Assembly: GCA_023055425.1 (NCBI GenBank)
Contig: JALGPY010000004.1
Span: 62,395,718-62,459,717 of the forward strand
Direction of reading: 5' to 3'
Length of the DNA: 64,000 bases
Origin: Linanthus parryae
Lineage: Eukaryota; Streptophyta; Magnoliopsida; Ericales; Polemoniaceae
Shown: positions 25,502-38,218 of the stretch, piece after piece
Layout of the letters: each line of letters starts with the position of its first letter
Numbering within the stretch: the stretch's first letter is position 1
Position numbers and translations under genes: made by a program
Notes under the pieces: generated by a model
Told to the model about the DNA's origin: nothing
Databases searched by the model: none
Seen by the model: the letters and a program-made list of their open reading frames with translations, nothing else

Positions 25502-28500
25502 ACTTGCACTAGAGTCAATCTCCTGCATCATATGCCTATTGATCTAGCGCGGCCCTCCACGCTTACACTGCGTAGGGGCGAGACATATGCTGGCACCTTG
25601 CAAATATTCACATCTCCTCCATCAACAATTTGATTGAGATTGAATATTCTGAATAAATGCATCTTATGCATTAATTTACTCAGTCCTCTATGTTAGAATC
25701 AATGGCTGAATCTTGCCTGGAACCTCTCCAGCTCACAGTCACTCCCTCTAGCACAAAACATAAAACTCGACTATGATCTGAAATCTTCTTTGTCAGATGG
25801 AAGTTCTCATCACTGTAACCCCTTACAGTAAACCTTTCCTATCCTCCATTAATCAAGAGTCCATCCTTTATTCCTTCTCAAGCACTTAAGGATAATCTTG
25901 ATAATTATCAAGTGACACCTCACTTGGATTTGATTGGTATCTTTGTGTCATGCTTTATGACACGTCTGGCCTAGTACATCTCATGGCGTATCTCGTGAAT
26001 CTAATTCATACGGTCCATTCCCAATCTAATTGGTAAGACAATTAGCCTTTCAAAGACTAATTCCATGTGACATGGGTAAGAATCAATATTCTTTTCACGT
26101 TGAACCATTTCAACACCTTGTCAATATATGTACCATGACTCAGGCTGAACAATTACTTTAATCTATCTCCATAGATTTTATAGATTGTCTCGCCTAAGTC
26201 AATTATTGGAAATCAATTTCTCTACCCAATCTTTAATATATTGCAGAGTAGAGACATTATTTCCAATGATTAGTATGTCTCTACATACAAGACCAGAAAT
26301 TTAACTATGCTCCCACTAACCTTCTTGTAAACACAAGTATCATCTTCAATTTTGATGGAACCAAACTCCTTTGATTGCATCATCCATTTGAAGAGTCCAA
26401 CTCCAAGAAGCTTGATCCAATCTATAAATAGATTGCTACAAGCAAGATGCGAATGGATTTAAGCATCACAACTGGGGAAAGATTTCGTCATAGTCTATAC
26501 TATGAATTCTCATGAAACCCTTTCAAACCAGTTGTCCCTTAAAAGTAATCATATTACCATCCATGTTGGTTTCCTCATAACCTACTTGCACCCTATGGGT
26601 CCTACCCATTCAGGTAGTTCCACCAAAGTCCATACTTTGTTGGTATACATGGATTCCATATCGTATCCTATGGCTCCAAGCCATTTCTGAGAGTATGGCC
26701 CACACGTGGCCTTCTCATAGGTTGTAGGCTCATCTCGATGAGCAATATATCACGGGTTATGAGAAATCCTTATTTCTCTAGTCCCTTGACATATCCTACC
26801 TGTCCTACGAGATTCTTGTGTTATCTGAGTAGGTTGCTCCACAACATCTTGTGATCCTGCTCATGTTCCATCAAACGGATCAATGTTCTATTGTGGTTCT
26901 TGAACCTTTCAAGTTCTACTGTCCTCCCACTGTTTCTTTTAGAGACAATCTCTTCCTAGAAACACTGTGGTTCGAGAAACAAACAGTTTGTTCTCGATTA
27001 GGTTGTAGAAATAATATCCTTTTCAGGATATCCACAAAACATTTATCCGACCTGGGTCCAAGTTTATTTGTAAACTCTTTTACATAAACCTCATAACCCC
27101 AAATATCTATGAATGACATACTAGGACACTTCCTAGTCCATATCTCATATGGTGTTTTTCATAATCTGTTTTTGATGGAATAAGGTTAAGGGCGAAATTT
27201 GCTGTAATTAGAACATAGCCCCTAAAAGTAAACTGGAAGTTATGTTTGACTCATCATGGACCGAACCGTGTCCTACAAGGTTCGAACTCTCCTTTTTAGA
27301 CACGCCAAACCCATGTGGCGTGCTAGGTGGAGCGAGTTTTGGATCATATCCAATACTCCCATAGATTCTTGTCAAACTCTTGGCTCAAGTACTTTCTTCT
27401 ATGATCCAATCGTAGAGTCTAAATACTTTTGCCAAGTTGGTTCTCTACTTCATTCCTGAATACTTTGAACAATTCAAAGGATTCTGATTTGTTTCTTCAT
27501 AAGATACACAAATCCATATTTCTCTGATCCTATCAGTAAATATGATGAAGTACTAAAACCATCTTTAGTATTTGTGCTTAGCGGCCTTCATACATCAATA
27601 TGTATGATTCCCAAAAGATCATATCTTTGCCTAATAAGTCTTACATGTCTCATATGATTCAATAATCAAATGAGTCCCAGAAATCCATCCTAATGGAATT
27701 CTAGATATGTATCTCTTATTTATGGGGCCTAAACGATAATGCTAAAGATAAGTGAAGTTCATATCATTATATGCAAACCTCTAGGTATTAATGTTATAGA
27801 TGAAATTATCATGATCATGGATATAGAATCCACTTAGACAAAATTGCATTACAATAATGCATACCATAATAAATGGAACAACATTTGTCCTTTTATTGTG
27901 ATAAGGAGCTTTCTTGTCCAAACAAGAAATTATGATAATGGTCCTACTCATAGCATGGACATTATCCCTTTTGTCTAATTCATGAACAATTTCTGAAAGG
28001 TAGAAATAATTCCCTACGGCTTTTCAGCAACCCTTTGCTTCATAGCCCCACGTGTAGGATTATTTCTTCCTTATCCAATTGTCTTCGTCTCTTGAGATCC
28101 TCCACATTTCTTTAAATGTGAGATCCTCATCTAGTATCATATACTCTTGATGATGAGATAGACATATTGAATTTTATAATAAAATACCTAAGTCGGAATT
28201 CATAATTCCTTTATTATTTACTTCCATGTACTTTGGGTAGTCTCTCTTCCTCTATACCACCCATGGGACTTTGAGGCAACTTGGTTTTAGCAACAGGCTT
28301 GCTTTATACTCATGGGTTCGGCGCAAACCATTTGCCCTTACCCATGCTGTTAACTATTAACAGTTTTTGCCCATGCCCATTATGAGTGTTTTGTTTAGTG
28401 ATTTTTCAATCATATTGAGTAAATCAACTTTAAAACAAAACTGTAATTGCATCCAATGCAATTCTTGGTCCACTTGGGAGAATAACTATATATTCTTTAT

Positions 28501-29090
28501 CTATCTTATAGATAACTCCCAATATCTAAGCTTTCAATCCTATTGAGTTAGTTTAGTTTGCGCTGTACCTCTTGCTTCAGCAGCCACACATTACTAACTT
28601 GTGTCGTCGCGTCATATCTCGATGAACTAAGTCGCCTTGCTTTGGCAAGCCCGAACTTATTCCATCTTGATCATGACGAGTGCTAAGCAAGAGATTGCAA
28701 AGTGGAGCAACTCCTTAAGCCTTTCATGACAAGCTCGTATGATCATATCACATACCCCCAAATTTCTCATCTTGCTTCCAAAGCTCAGAGTCCATGGGAG
28801 CTTGACATGAGACAAGTTACATCCAAAGAACCATTCTTTGATGTTCCTTCCATAAGGCTTTAGTGTGTTTTGGTAGTTGGTGGGAAGAGAGATTTATGCT
28901 CTACAATGTACAACATAATTCCTTTATTTGAGAACAATTCTCAATTTTATACCAATGTAGAAAATGGATCCCAGACATCTTGCCCATCTCATGGACATAA
29001 AGTCGCGTTTGTTTGTTTAATGCGATGGGTATTCAACACTTATAGGATTATGCAAAGCATTGTGACATTTAACTATATTCAACAAGGATT
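25502..29090 (-). pseudogene. Copia-D decayed gag-pol
   Basis: On the minus strand, homology to copia-A is visible in pieces: the 3' end of RNase H near 25510-25620, RT near 26280-26700, the integrase C-terminal region (IWGYEVYVK) at 27119-26916, the pre-integrase and integrase start near 27650-27750, a Lys/Gly-rich gag tail near 28320-28390 and the gag start (LRIVLK) near 28940. Stops and indels occur throughout. A leader-like segment (about 28440-28720) interrupts gag. No long ORF remains. Confidence 0.82.
28440..28720 (-). repeat. Decayed second copy of a copia leader segment inside copia-D gag
   Basis: It parallels 29260-29530 in the same orientation. Both hold ATTCTTTATC, a CTCTTGCTT block, TTACTA.CTTG.GTCGTC and the exact string CGCCTTGCTTTGGCAAGCCC. 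The second copy is diverged while the first matches copia-A/F closely. Confidence 0.75.
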
Positions 29091-30883
29091 TAAATTATTA
29101 AATATAGCTCCCACTATTTTTCTCGGATTAATAGCCCTCACCATTAATGCGGAAAATATCTTATATATTTTCTAGTGGGTCCAAGATCCCTTTTTCACTT
29201 CTTCTTGAGCTTGCTTTGGCAAGTCACCCAAGAATTGGTTATTTAGGTAGGAACCATTCCAATTGCATCCCATGCAACTCTTGGTCCAATTAGGTGAATA
29301 AATTCCCTTTTATTCTTTATCCAATTGGATAACTCCTAATTGTCATGCCTCTAAGCTCATCAATCCAATTGATTCTTGCCTAGTTGCGTCCAACCTCTTG
29401 CTTTCAACATACACGCATTACTAGCTTGCGTCGTCCGCAACACACCATGAAATTTAAAATCGCCTTGCTTTGGCAAGCCCGAATTTTAATAGGTCACGAT
29501 CATGAAGGGTGTTTTGGCAAGAGAAGGCAAAACGCAATATTTAATTGAGGGATTTCCTTTTAAATTGTTTGGTTGATCTTATCAACATGGTCTACTTATT
29601 TGGATTGGGCCTTCCACAATAAAAGACCAACCTTGTTTATTATTATCTTGTTAACGTTTTGCTAGTATCGCCATACACACAAAATAAATAACAAGACATA
29701 AATAATAAACATCCACAAAAGAAAAAAAAAACCGTGGCATGGATATGGCCCCTAGACTAAGATATTACCAAGCCAATGATAATATCTATATGCCCTAAAG
29801 TGACAAGCTCATCTCCATGTGCTCCACCATAGCTGCGCGCCTAGGGATGTCTTTTGGCTCCTTTGGTTCTCCGGTCTTCTTCTCCATGTTCTTGGCTATC
29901 AACTAAATATTTCTAATTCTAGCCTAACATCTAGAATAAATAAATAACAAAAGCCTCACATGTCGAGGAGAAAAAGACGACTCGCAGGCCGTAAAACTTA
30001 ATTAATTATTACATTAATTTGATCAGCTCGCAGGCCGTAAACCAAACCACAAAACAATAAACATCCACAATCCTAGGCCATATCCATCCACCATGCAATA
30101 AAGCACATAATACAGTTAAAACCAATTTTTAACGCGCTTGTTTAATTTTAATGAAATTGGGTAACTAGGGTTTCACAACGGTCCAAAGGATTTACCAAAG
30201 ATTGGCCGAAATCAACCAAGGAACCGCCACACTAGGCCCGGGCCGGCCGGCCCCTAGCCCACACGGCTAGGCCGTGTGCTAGGGTGTGCCGGCCCCTCTT
30301 GTGCCGTGTGTTACTTGGGCGGCAAGGAGAGAGAGGGGCGGTCCCTACATGGGCCACACCTCCTCATGGAATTGTTTCCATAAACAATTCATGGAATTAT
30401 TTTCATAAACAATACATGGAATTATTTCCAAAAACAATATATGGAATTGTTTCCATAAACGATTCCTTCCTTGTTGGGTTGTTTCCAAAACACCCTTATG
30501 GTATTGTTTCCAAAATAATTCTTTCCTTGGTTCCCAAGTTTAGTTGTTTCCATAAACAACTTCTTACTTGTTTCCCAAGTTTAGTTGTTTCCAAAACAAC
30601 TTATTCCTTGTTGCCCAAGTTTAATTAATTCCATACTTGGAAAACCCCTTTTCCAAGCATGTGCCCATGAACCCTAATTTTTCAAGAACCCAATTATTCA
30701 CATCCTATGTGATTAAACTCACCAATTCTAACATCCAATGTTAAACTGGGTCTTGTTTGTTTGAATCAAATTCAATATTGCATCTACTATGCCAATTTTT
30801 CAGTTTTCGCATAATAAACAATAATACGGTGTATAAACTTAAATTGTAAACACATAATATCATGTTATGCTCTACGACCTGTG
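29091..30883 (-). other. Copia-D leader
   Basis: Most of this 1.8-kb stretch is the reverse complement of the copia-A/F leader at high identity. The exception is about 30180-30640, which is GC-rich and then repetitive and replaces the corresponding part of A. No gene is seen. Confidence 0.75.
30366..30465. repeat. 25-bp minisatellite in the copia-D leader
   Basis: Four copies start at 30366, 30391, 30416 and 30441, each of the form ATGGAATTGTTTCCATAAAC plus five bases. Looser TTGTTTCCA-type copies continue to about 30610. Each unit contains a small dyad (TTGTTTccataAACAA). Confidence 0.85.
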
Positions 30884-30895
30884 GCTCTGATACCA
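30884..30895 (-). other. Copia-D primer binding site
   Basis: GCTCTGATACCA is the complement of TGGTATCAGAGC and sits one base from the 5' LTR. Confidence 0.93.
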
Positions 30896-30896
30896 C

Positions 30897-32152
30897 TGTT
30901 GGGTTTTGACGTAGGTAACGCAGCGGAATAACAAAAATTAATCCTACTCAAAGCCCACCAAGGATCACAGGAAGAGACATCATAACATGATTAAGGACAT
31001 AGAAGATGTGTACCTTTTGATTTGTGAGATCACACGAAGAATAATGTCCTCGTCTCTACGGTTGATCCACGTCTAGAGGTGAGATCTAGATTCTTCCTTC
31101 AATCAAGTGCTAGCTTGAACCTTGGAGGAAGAGGGATGAAGATCAAAGCAACAAATCACCAAAGGCACAAGAGAGGGGCGGCCTCTCTTTGCCGTCGGGT
31201 AGGGGGGCGGACGGGTGGCTAGGGTTTCGGCCCTAGCACCTTGTCTTGCTCTCTCTTTTTGCTCTCTCCCACTTTTGTGTTATGACTAATAATAACTCAT
31301 GTGTGGGAAGGAAGCTAGAGCCTCCTTTATATACTCCAACAACTCCTTGTTGTTTCCATAAAAGAGTTTCCTAATTCTAGATGAACTAGAATTATTCCCT
31401 TCCTTGCAAATTAGTCATACTAAGTTTGCAAGGTGTTGCACAATGATCCTTCTATTAATTAATCCATATTAATTAATCCCAAAATCTAGCTCTACTCTAT
31501 TTGACGTGTGACCCCATAGGTTTCTATATAGTTGGTAGTAACTATTACTAACATGGAGCGGTGTCTAGCAACACATCCATGCAACCCAACCAATAGAAAT
31601 AGTCAGTGATCCCGACAAACCTTTGTGCCAAATATGTCATATTGCATTATCCCTTTGTCTCCATATCCGGATTGGACACGAGACATAAATAGTCACACTC
31701 GTATATCCAATCCATAGTTCCTCGATCCTGGGAATATGCTTATGCTTGCAGATAACATTAATATCTCCATATTAATTTATCTGAGTCTGGCCAGACATTC
31801 AATAAGCCTCATCCCTCGAGTGGCCGTGGATATTTACCCCCATTATGTGGGAGGGACAAATCCTATCTACATCACTACGATCTCTAAGCTTGCTTCCTAT
31901 CACGCCCGATAGCCACCTTTATGATTACCCAGTTACGGTGTAACGTTTGATAACATCAAAGCGCAATATTTCACAACTAGAGTATCTAGTGACTTCAAGT
32001 CTAAGGATTGCAATAATATTAGCACTACGAAAAGCGATTGTGACTTCACATAATCTAATGTATCCTTTTCGTGGTGGCTCATCCAGTATGCCATTACTCC
32101 TAATGCATACCCATGTGTTGGATCGTGATATCTCCATATCAATCCAACCCCA
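30897..32152 (-). repeat. Copia-D 5' LTR, left part
   Basis: It runs from TGTTGGGTTTTGA to the copia-F insertion, ending with CCCCA (32148-32152). The remaining 183 bp are at 48041-48223. The two parts total 1439 bp, equal to the other LTR. Confidence 0.95.
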
Positions 32153-33590
32153 TGTTGGAATAGATGCCCTAGAGGCAATCGTAGATTTAGTATGAACAAT
32201 GTTTTGGCTAGAATATTCATTTATTATTTATGGCGATATTTAATATAATGAAGTCCTTAGATAAATTGTGTTATTTATCTTAAATATCCCTAGTCAATTA
32301 TATTGATTAACAGGACAATCAAATATAGACTAGTATGTGGGTAGATTGATATGGAGATATCAAGTCTAACACATAGGTATGCATTAGGAGTAATGGCATA
32401 CTGGATTGACCCACAACGAAAAGGATACATTAGATTATGTGAAGTCACAATCGCTTTTCGTAGTGCTAATATTATTGCAATCCTTAGACTTGAAGTCACT
32501 AGATACTCTAGTTGTGAAATATTGCGCTTTGATGTTATCAAACGTTACACCGTAACTGGGTAATCATAAAGGTGGCTATCGGGCGTGATAGGAAGCAAGC
32601 TTAGAGATCGTAGTGATGTAGATAGGATTTGTCCCTCCCACATAATGGGAGTAAATATCCACGGCCACTCGAGGGATGAGGCTTATTGAATGTCTGGCCA
32701 GACTCAGATAAATTAATATGGAGATATTAATGTTATCTGCAAGTGTAAGCGTATTCCCAGGATCGAGGAACTATGGATTGGATATACGAGTGTGACTATT
32801 TATGTCTCGTGTCCAATCCGGATATGGAGACAAAGGGATAATGCAATATGACATATTGGGCACAAAGGTTTGTCGGGATCACTGACTATTTCTATTGGTT
32901 GGGTTGCATGGATGTGTTGCTAGACACCGCTCCATGTTAGTAATAGTTACTACCAACTATATAGAAACCTATGGGGTCACACGTCAAATAGAGTAGAGCT
33001 AGATTTGGGATTAATTAATGTGGATTAATTAATAGAAGGATCATTGTGCAACACCTTGCAAACTTAGTAGGACTAATTTGCAAGGAAGGGAATAGTTCTA
33101 GTCCTACTAGAACAAGAAAACTCTTTTATGGAAACAACAAGGAGTTGTTGGAGTATATAAAGGAGGCTCAAGCTTCCTTCCCACTACATGAGTTATTAGT
33201 CATAACACACAAAGAGTGGGAGAGAGCAAAAGAGAGAGCAAGACAAGAGCTAGGGCCGAAACCCTAGCCCCCGTCCGCCCCCTTACCCGACGGCAAGAAG
33301 GGAGGCCGCCCCTCCTTCGTTGCCTTGTTGCTTGGTTGCTTTGATCTTCATCCCTCTTCCTCCAAGGTTCAAGCTAGCACTTGATTGAAGGAAGAATCTA
33401 GATCTCACCTCTAGACGTGGATCAACCGTAGAGACGAGGACATCATTCTTCGTGTGATCTCACAAATCGAAAAGGTACACATCTTCTATGTCCTTAATCA
33501 TGTTATGATGTCTCTTCCTGTGATCCTTGGTGGGCTTTGAGTAGGATTAATTTTATTATTCCGCTGCGTTACCTACATCAAAACCCAACA
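32153..33590 (+). repeat. Copia-F 5' LTR (1438 bp)
   Basis: TGTTGGAATAG to ACCCAACA, followed by G and the PBS. Confidence 0.97.
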
Positions 33591-33591
33591 G

Positions 33592-33603
33592 TGGTATCAG
33601 AGC
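33592..33603 (+). other. Copia-F primer binding site
   Basis: TGGTATCAGAGC, one base after the LTR. Gypsy-G is inserted 31 bases further on. Confidence 0.95.
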
Positions 33604-33634
33604 CACAGGTCGTAGAGCATAACATGATATTATG

Positions 33635-36493
33635 TGTAATACCCCGCGTTTAATTAAAGGGTAATTTGGTAATTTGTGACGTAAAAATAAAATTTTATGT
33701 TGCGACTAGTAAATTGGGTAATTTTCGTTAATTTTAGTAGATGAGAAACTAGGGTGAAAATTTTAATTTTTGCGCGACTATTTTCATTTTCTAGACGGTC
33801 TCGCGGTGGCGACCACCGCAATAACCTATACCTTTGCCACATACTAACATTTTCTTTTAACCCATTTGTTTAATAACACCAACCCAAATTTCTTTTTCTC
33901 CCGTCCTTTTCTTCTTCCTTTGTCTTCACGCCCACGGCAACAACGCCGCCCCAACTACACCGCCCCATTTCACCGCCCTCATCTCCTCACACCGCCCTCC
34001 CCTTCTCCATTTAAACCCAGCAAAGCCCCTGCCATGACTCCATCAGCCACCACTCTCACTCAGCTCTCTCTCTCTCTCCCGACAAACAACAATCACCACC
34101 ACCACCACCGTCAATCACCATTTTGCCGGCACCCACACCATCACCTCTCCCACTCTCTAATCCCCCTCTCTGCCTCGTCCTTTCCCAGCAGAAGCAGCAG
34201 GAGAAGCAACAGCAGCAGAGGCAGCAAACTAACGGCCACCAACCACTGCCGCCACTGCCACCGTCGGGGAACACCCGAAGCTTCAACCACCACCACAACT
34301 CGACACCATCAACACCCCCACCTCTGCCTTGCCCTCTCTGTCTCTCTCTCTCTGTCTGGTTCTTCCAAGTCGAAGGAAACCGCAGCAGCAGCAACGGCTG
34401 AAGCGAACCACCGCCGCTGCAACGCCGGAGGAACCACCGGAGGCGCCACCCAGCCCGTTTCTCTCACATCAGCCTCCCTCTCGGTCCTCTTCTCTCTGTT
34501 TCGAGATCATAAGAAGGAGGAAGCAAAACAGAGGCAGCAGAGGCAATCCCAGCGGCAGCAGCAACCGCGACGCCGGCGGAAGCTCCATAACTTCCGGCGA
34601 AGTTTTGGCCGAGCAAAACCAGCAACACCCAGCCCCCTTCCTCCATCCCGACGGTATCCAGGAGGCTCGAACTGCTTCCGGAAGGCCTCAGCCGCGCCCA
34701 GAAGCAACTGGAGCGCCACCGTCGAAGGTCCATCGCCGGCAGCAACTTCGGCAACTTGACCCGTGACGTTCCTCGCTCATTTCTCGTGATTCTTGACTCG
34801 GGTACGATCTAAAACTTCCCCTTGTTCGTTATTTACTGTCAAAATTCGTTTTTAGTAGCTAAAATTCGCTTCGGTTAGGATTGGACATGGGTTTGGTGAA
34901 AATGTTCTTGGTTGGGGTGCTAGTTGTAGTTTTTGAAAATTAGGAGATATGCTAGTCACTGTTAGTAGGGGGTAGCAAGTTGTAGTTTGCCAAAATCTAA
35001 GGGTGGGGCTGTTATACTCATGTTATCTATATTATTTGATTATTTGTTATTAATATCATATTAAAGAAAAATAAAATAAACTAAATGCTTTTGTAATAAA
35101 AATGTGTTTTAGTAATAAGAAATAATAAGCTTTTCTTCAAAAATAAGTCATAAAATGGTATTATGTATGTTTGAGATAATGTTTGTTCTAGTAAAATTGT
35201 CACTTTAGTTTATTAAGTCGCGAATTTCAAATATTAATAAATATTCTTGGCCATAAATATTCTTATCAATCAGATATTAATGTTTTAGAAATAGTCTTTA
35301 AATGTTACTTACCGCTTTGATAAATATTTACAAGTTTTGCTTTAATTATTTAATGTTAAATTTGTTTCTAAAATATTTCTTTATAATAATAATATAATTG
35401 GAAACGAGAATTCAATGGGGTTATTGGGACAAACTTAGACCCGACCTAGATTAACTCTCATGCATCTATTTATTTAGAAGTAGCATCGTGTAATTACAGG
35501 TTTGTGAATTGTAGGAGACGGATTCGTGGACATCGGCTTCATCGATCATCCTACGTACTAGCTGCCAAGTCAAATAAGGTGAGATTACATGCTTAGCCTA
35601 GTGTGCCTAGCTCTTTTCGTGTCGATTGCGATTTCTATTTTCTGTCTCAAAATATAATTGTTATTATTTGTTACACTTGTCAAATATTTGAACTGTTGTC
35701 TACTGTTATTGATAACTCTCATGCGATAATTGATAATCCGTTAATAATACAAAGTGGAAAGAATATCGCATGTACCGGAACCAGTTGTTTTACTTATTAC
35801 GTACGGGTGATGATTCCCTGGGCTTTGTCCCTAAAGATATGGCACTACGTGCACCCCGACTCCTTTCGCCGTAGGCTGGAGTACTGCTTCTAGATACCAC
35901 TCCTTTGATTGACGCTCTTAGGAGGGTGTTGCAACACTTAAGGTCTAGAATGTCTGATTGTGGTCACTGGTCTGCCCGGGTACTGTGAAATGAATACGAG
36001 ACGATTCGACTGCCTTGTTGACTTTATTGTGAGGCCCTTTTGTTGCCATTATATTATTGATTTACACTTCTGTTTATACCGTTGCGAACTCTGAAACTGT
36101 TTTCATTTATACTCTGTCACTTTCTTTATATTTAACTTGTGTCCAGCAGTTTATATTATCTTCCCTGTTTTACATGCTAAGGTGTAGCTCACTCAGTATT
36201 TATTGCTGACTTTGAAAACTGCGATTCCTGTTGTTTTCTTCCCACCGCAGGTCTAGGAGCTGGAACTTAAGGAATAGAAGGGGCGCGAGACTCACCTAGA
36301 CTGATAATGTCATAACTAGTTCTAGTTTTGTTAAGTTGTTTTGTAATAATAAGCACCTTTTGTGTAAGACTCTTGTTTAATGTTTAATAATATAAGTTCT
36401 TGTTGTGGAATATATATTGCTTTTGATCTCCGCCACTTCTATTAAGCATCGCCCTCCCGGTCTTGTCCCGAGCCGGATAAGGGGGTTGTTGCA
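33635..36493 (+). repeat. Gypsy-G 5' LTR (2859 bp)
   Basis: TGTAATACCCC to GGTTGTTGCA. The first 1.1 kb has a CAC/CAG-rich, low-complexity segment (33890-34760) that is open in several frames without recognisable protein sequence. The middle is AT-rich. Near 35579 and 36250 are splice-site-like sequences (see findings). Confidence 0.96.
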
Positions 36494-36495
36494 GG

Positions 36496-36507
36496 TGGTA
36501 TCAGAGC
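36496..36507 (+). other. Gypsy-G primer binding site
   Basis: TGGTATCAGAGC, two bases after the LTR end. Confidence 0.95.
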
Positions 36508-36873
36508 AGTTCTTTCCACTATAGGGAATAAAACCTGTAGGGTATAACTTAAAATGAACATAGGGCAAGATAAAATACGGAAAAGCCGGGAATCTGGGGA
36601 GTTAGTATTTACTTCCTCTTATGTGATCGGTTTGTACTTGTTACTTGGCATTACTCTGTTTCGTATTGAGGCCCTAATGCCTAGTTAGATATATGGTTAT
36701 GAAGTCATTCTTATATGACATTTATGTGGATTTTCTTTCTCTGTGTATCTCGCTGAGATATATTATGTGATTGGATGATACTGTGTACTTACTTGTTGTG
36801 ACATGTTACTTGTGTTAGCACGTGTGTTACGATAAGATATCGTTTAGGGTACGTAATCAGCAGGAGAACCGCT

Positions 36874-38163
36874 ATGTCCTTCGAAGCAACAATGGAAGGG
36901 GAAGAACCATTACACCCACAGGTGGCTCAACTGATTAACCACATGGGTCAGTTCGTCCAGGCTATGAACAACAGCAACCAGAACCACAACACAAACGTTG
37001 CTGTTGAACGAGAACCCGACTGGTCTAAGAAGATAGCTCAACGAAACCCGAGTCTCTTTTATGGAAAAGAAGACCCTGTGCTGCTGGAGAACTGGATCCG
37101 AGACTTCGACAAAATTTTCCATGCTATGGACTGCCCAGAAACCCGCAAGGTTAACGAAGCGGCGTTCTACTTTAAAGGAAAAGCTGACAACTGGTGGACT
37201 GCCAACCGAGCAAGATTCATGGCCCAAGAAGGTTTCAATTGGGAGGCACTGAAAACAGCAATGAGAATTGCCTTTTATCCGGAGCATGTCAAAGAGGAGA
37301 AGTACCAAGAGTTCATCTCGCTGAAGCAAGGCAACAACTCTGTAACAGACTACTACGACAAGTTCGTGGAACTGGCCCGGTTTGCTGAAGATACAGTGCC
37401 TACTGAAGGGCGCATGGTGACTCGCTTCATAGGAGGTCTGAGGCTTGAAATCCAGAGGACCATGCTCACAAGGACCTACAGTACCTTATCAGAGGCCTAT
37501 GGGGTAGCCGCAAATATCTGGAGAGTCGATCAGGCAATAACCCAGCAATTGGGGAAAAGAAAGGTGGAAGGCCAAGGAAGTGGAAACTCTAGCCAGGGAG
37601 GAAACAACAATCAAGGAACAGACAAGAGATTCAGGACTGGAAATGGAGGAGGAAATCAAAACTGGGGAAATGGGGAAAATCAAAACCAGCAACGCAACTT
37701 TAACTGCAAGAGGTGTGGACACAATCATCGGGGGTACACGTGTGAAGGCGCTGCTTTGACTTGTAGGTTCTGTGGTATCAAAGGCCACATAGCTCAGGAT
37801 TGCAGAAGGAGGATGGCAGCCGAAAACGAGCAAGGGATGAACAACCAAGAACAACGTCAGAATCAGAGCGGGAACGTTTACCGACAGAACAATCAAAACG
37901 GAGGGCATCGGTTCCGCAATAATAACAATAACAATGGAGACGGCAACAGGAATGGAGGACAGAACATGAATGCAGCTAACAACGGAAACAATGATGCTGG
38001 AAACAATCGAAACAGGAATGGTGGGAATGCAACTCAGGGAAACAACCAGAGGCAGCCTGGACATATCTTTGTGATGAGTGAATCAGAGGCACGGGCAATA
38101 AACAACAAGGAAGGTAAGTATTCTAATCTTAATCTCTGTGCATCTCATTTAGGAAACCCCTGA
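36874..38163 (+). CDS. Gag polyprotein of gypsy-G (intact, 429 aa)
   Basis: The start is the ATG at 36874, 366 bases after the PBS. Residues about 50-210 form a retrotransposon capsid domain (WIRDFDKIFHAM, FKGKADNWW, SVTDYYDKFVELARF, RFIGGL). A Gly/Asn/Gln-rich linker follows, then two zinc knuckles: a CX2CX3HX4C form at C278-C290 and CRFCGIKGHIAQDC at C297-C310. The Asn-rich C-terminus ends in MSESEARAINNKE, where related elements pass into protease. A short unrelated tail (GKYSNLNLCASHLGNP) and a TGA follow. Gag would form the particle and bind RNA in the cytoplasm. There are no stops or shifts. Because no enzymes are encoded, its only use would be packaging with a helper's Pol. Confidence 0.93.
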   Translation: MSFEATMEGEEPLHPQVAQLINHMGQFVQAMNNSNQNHNTNVAVEREPDWSKKIAQRNPSLFYGKEDPVLLENWIRDFDKIFHAMDCPETRKVNEAAFYFKGKADNWWTANRARFMAQEGFNWEALKTAMRIAFYPEHVKEEKYQEFISLKQGNNSVTDYYDKFVELARFAEDTVPTEGRMVTRFIGGLRLEIQRTMLTRTYSTLSEAYGVAANIWRVDQAITQQLGKRKVEGQGSGNSSQGGNNNQGTDKRFRTGNGGGNQNWGNGENQNQQRNFNCKRCGHNHRGYTCEGAALTCRFCGIKGHIAQDCRRRMAAENEQGMNNQEQRQNQSGNVYRQNNQNGGHRFRNNNNNNGDGNRNGGQNMNAANNGNNDAGNNRNRNGGNATQGNNQRQPGHIFVMSESEARAINNKEGKYSNLNLCASHLGNP

Positions 38164-38218
38164 AACTCTAGGAACCTGACCAGCTTCGAGGACGAAGCTT
38201 ATTCTAAGGGGGGGAGGA
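38164..38218 (+). other. Residual pol 3' end and polypurine tract of gypsy-G
   Basis: Just after the gag stop, a short stretch with CTTCGAGGACGAAG resembles the end of pol in related gypsy elements. Then comes the purine tract AAGGGGGGGAGGA (38206-38218) abutting the 3' LTR. This suggests one internal deletion removed nearly all of pol and left its two edges. Confidence 0.7.

Noticed and set aside
33866..34759. 297-codon ORF and overlapping frames in the gypsy-G LTR, repeated at 38450-39343
   Set aside because: Pro/Ser/Gln/His-rich low complexity from CAC/CAG/TCT repeats, open in several frames and both strands. No ATG context or domain supports translation.
37489..38064. Antisense ORF of 191 codons across gypsy-G gag
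   Set aside because: Shadow of the Asn/Gly-rich gag linker; gag is clearly the coding strand.
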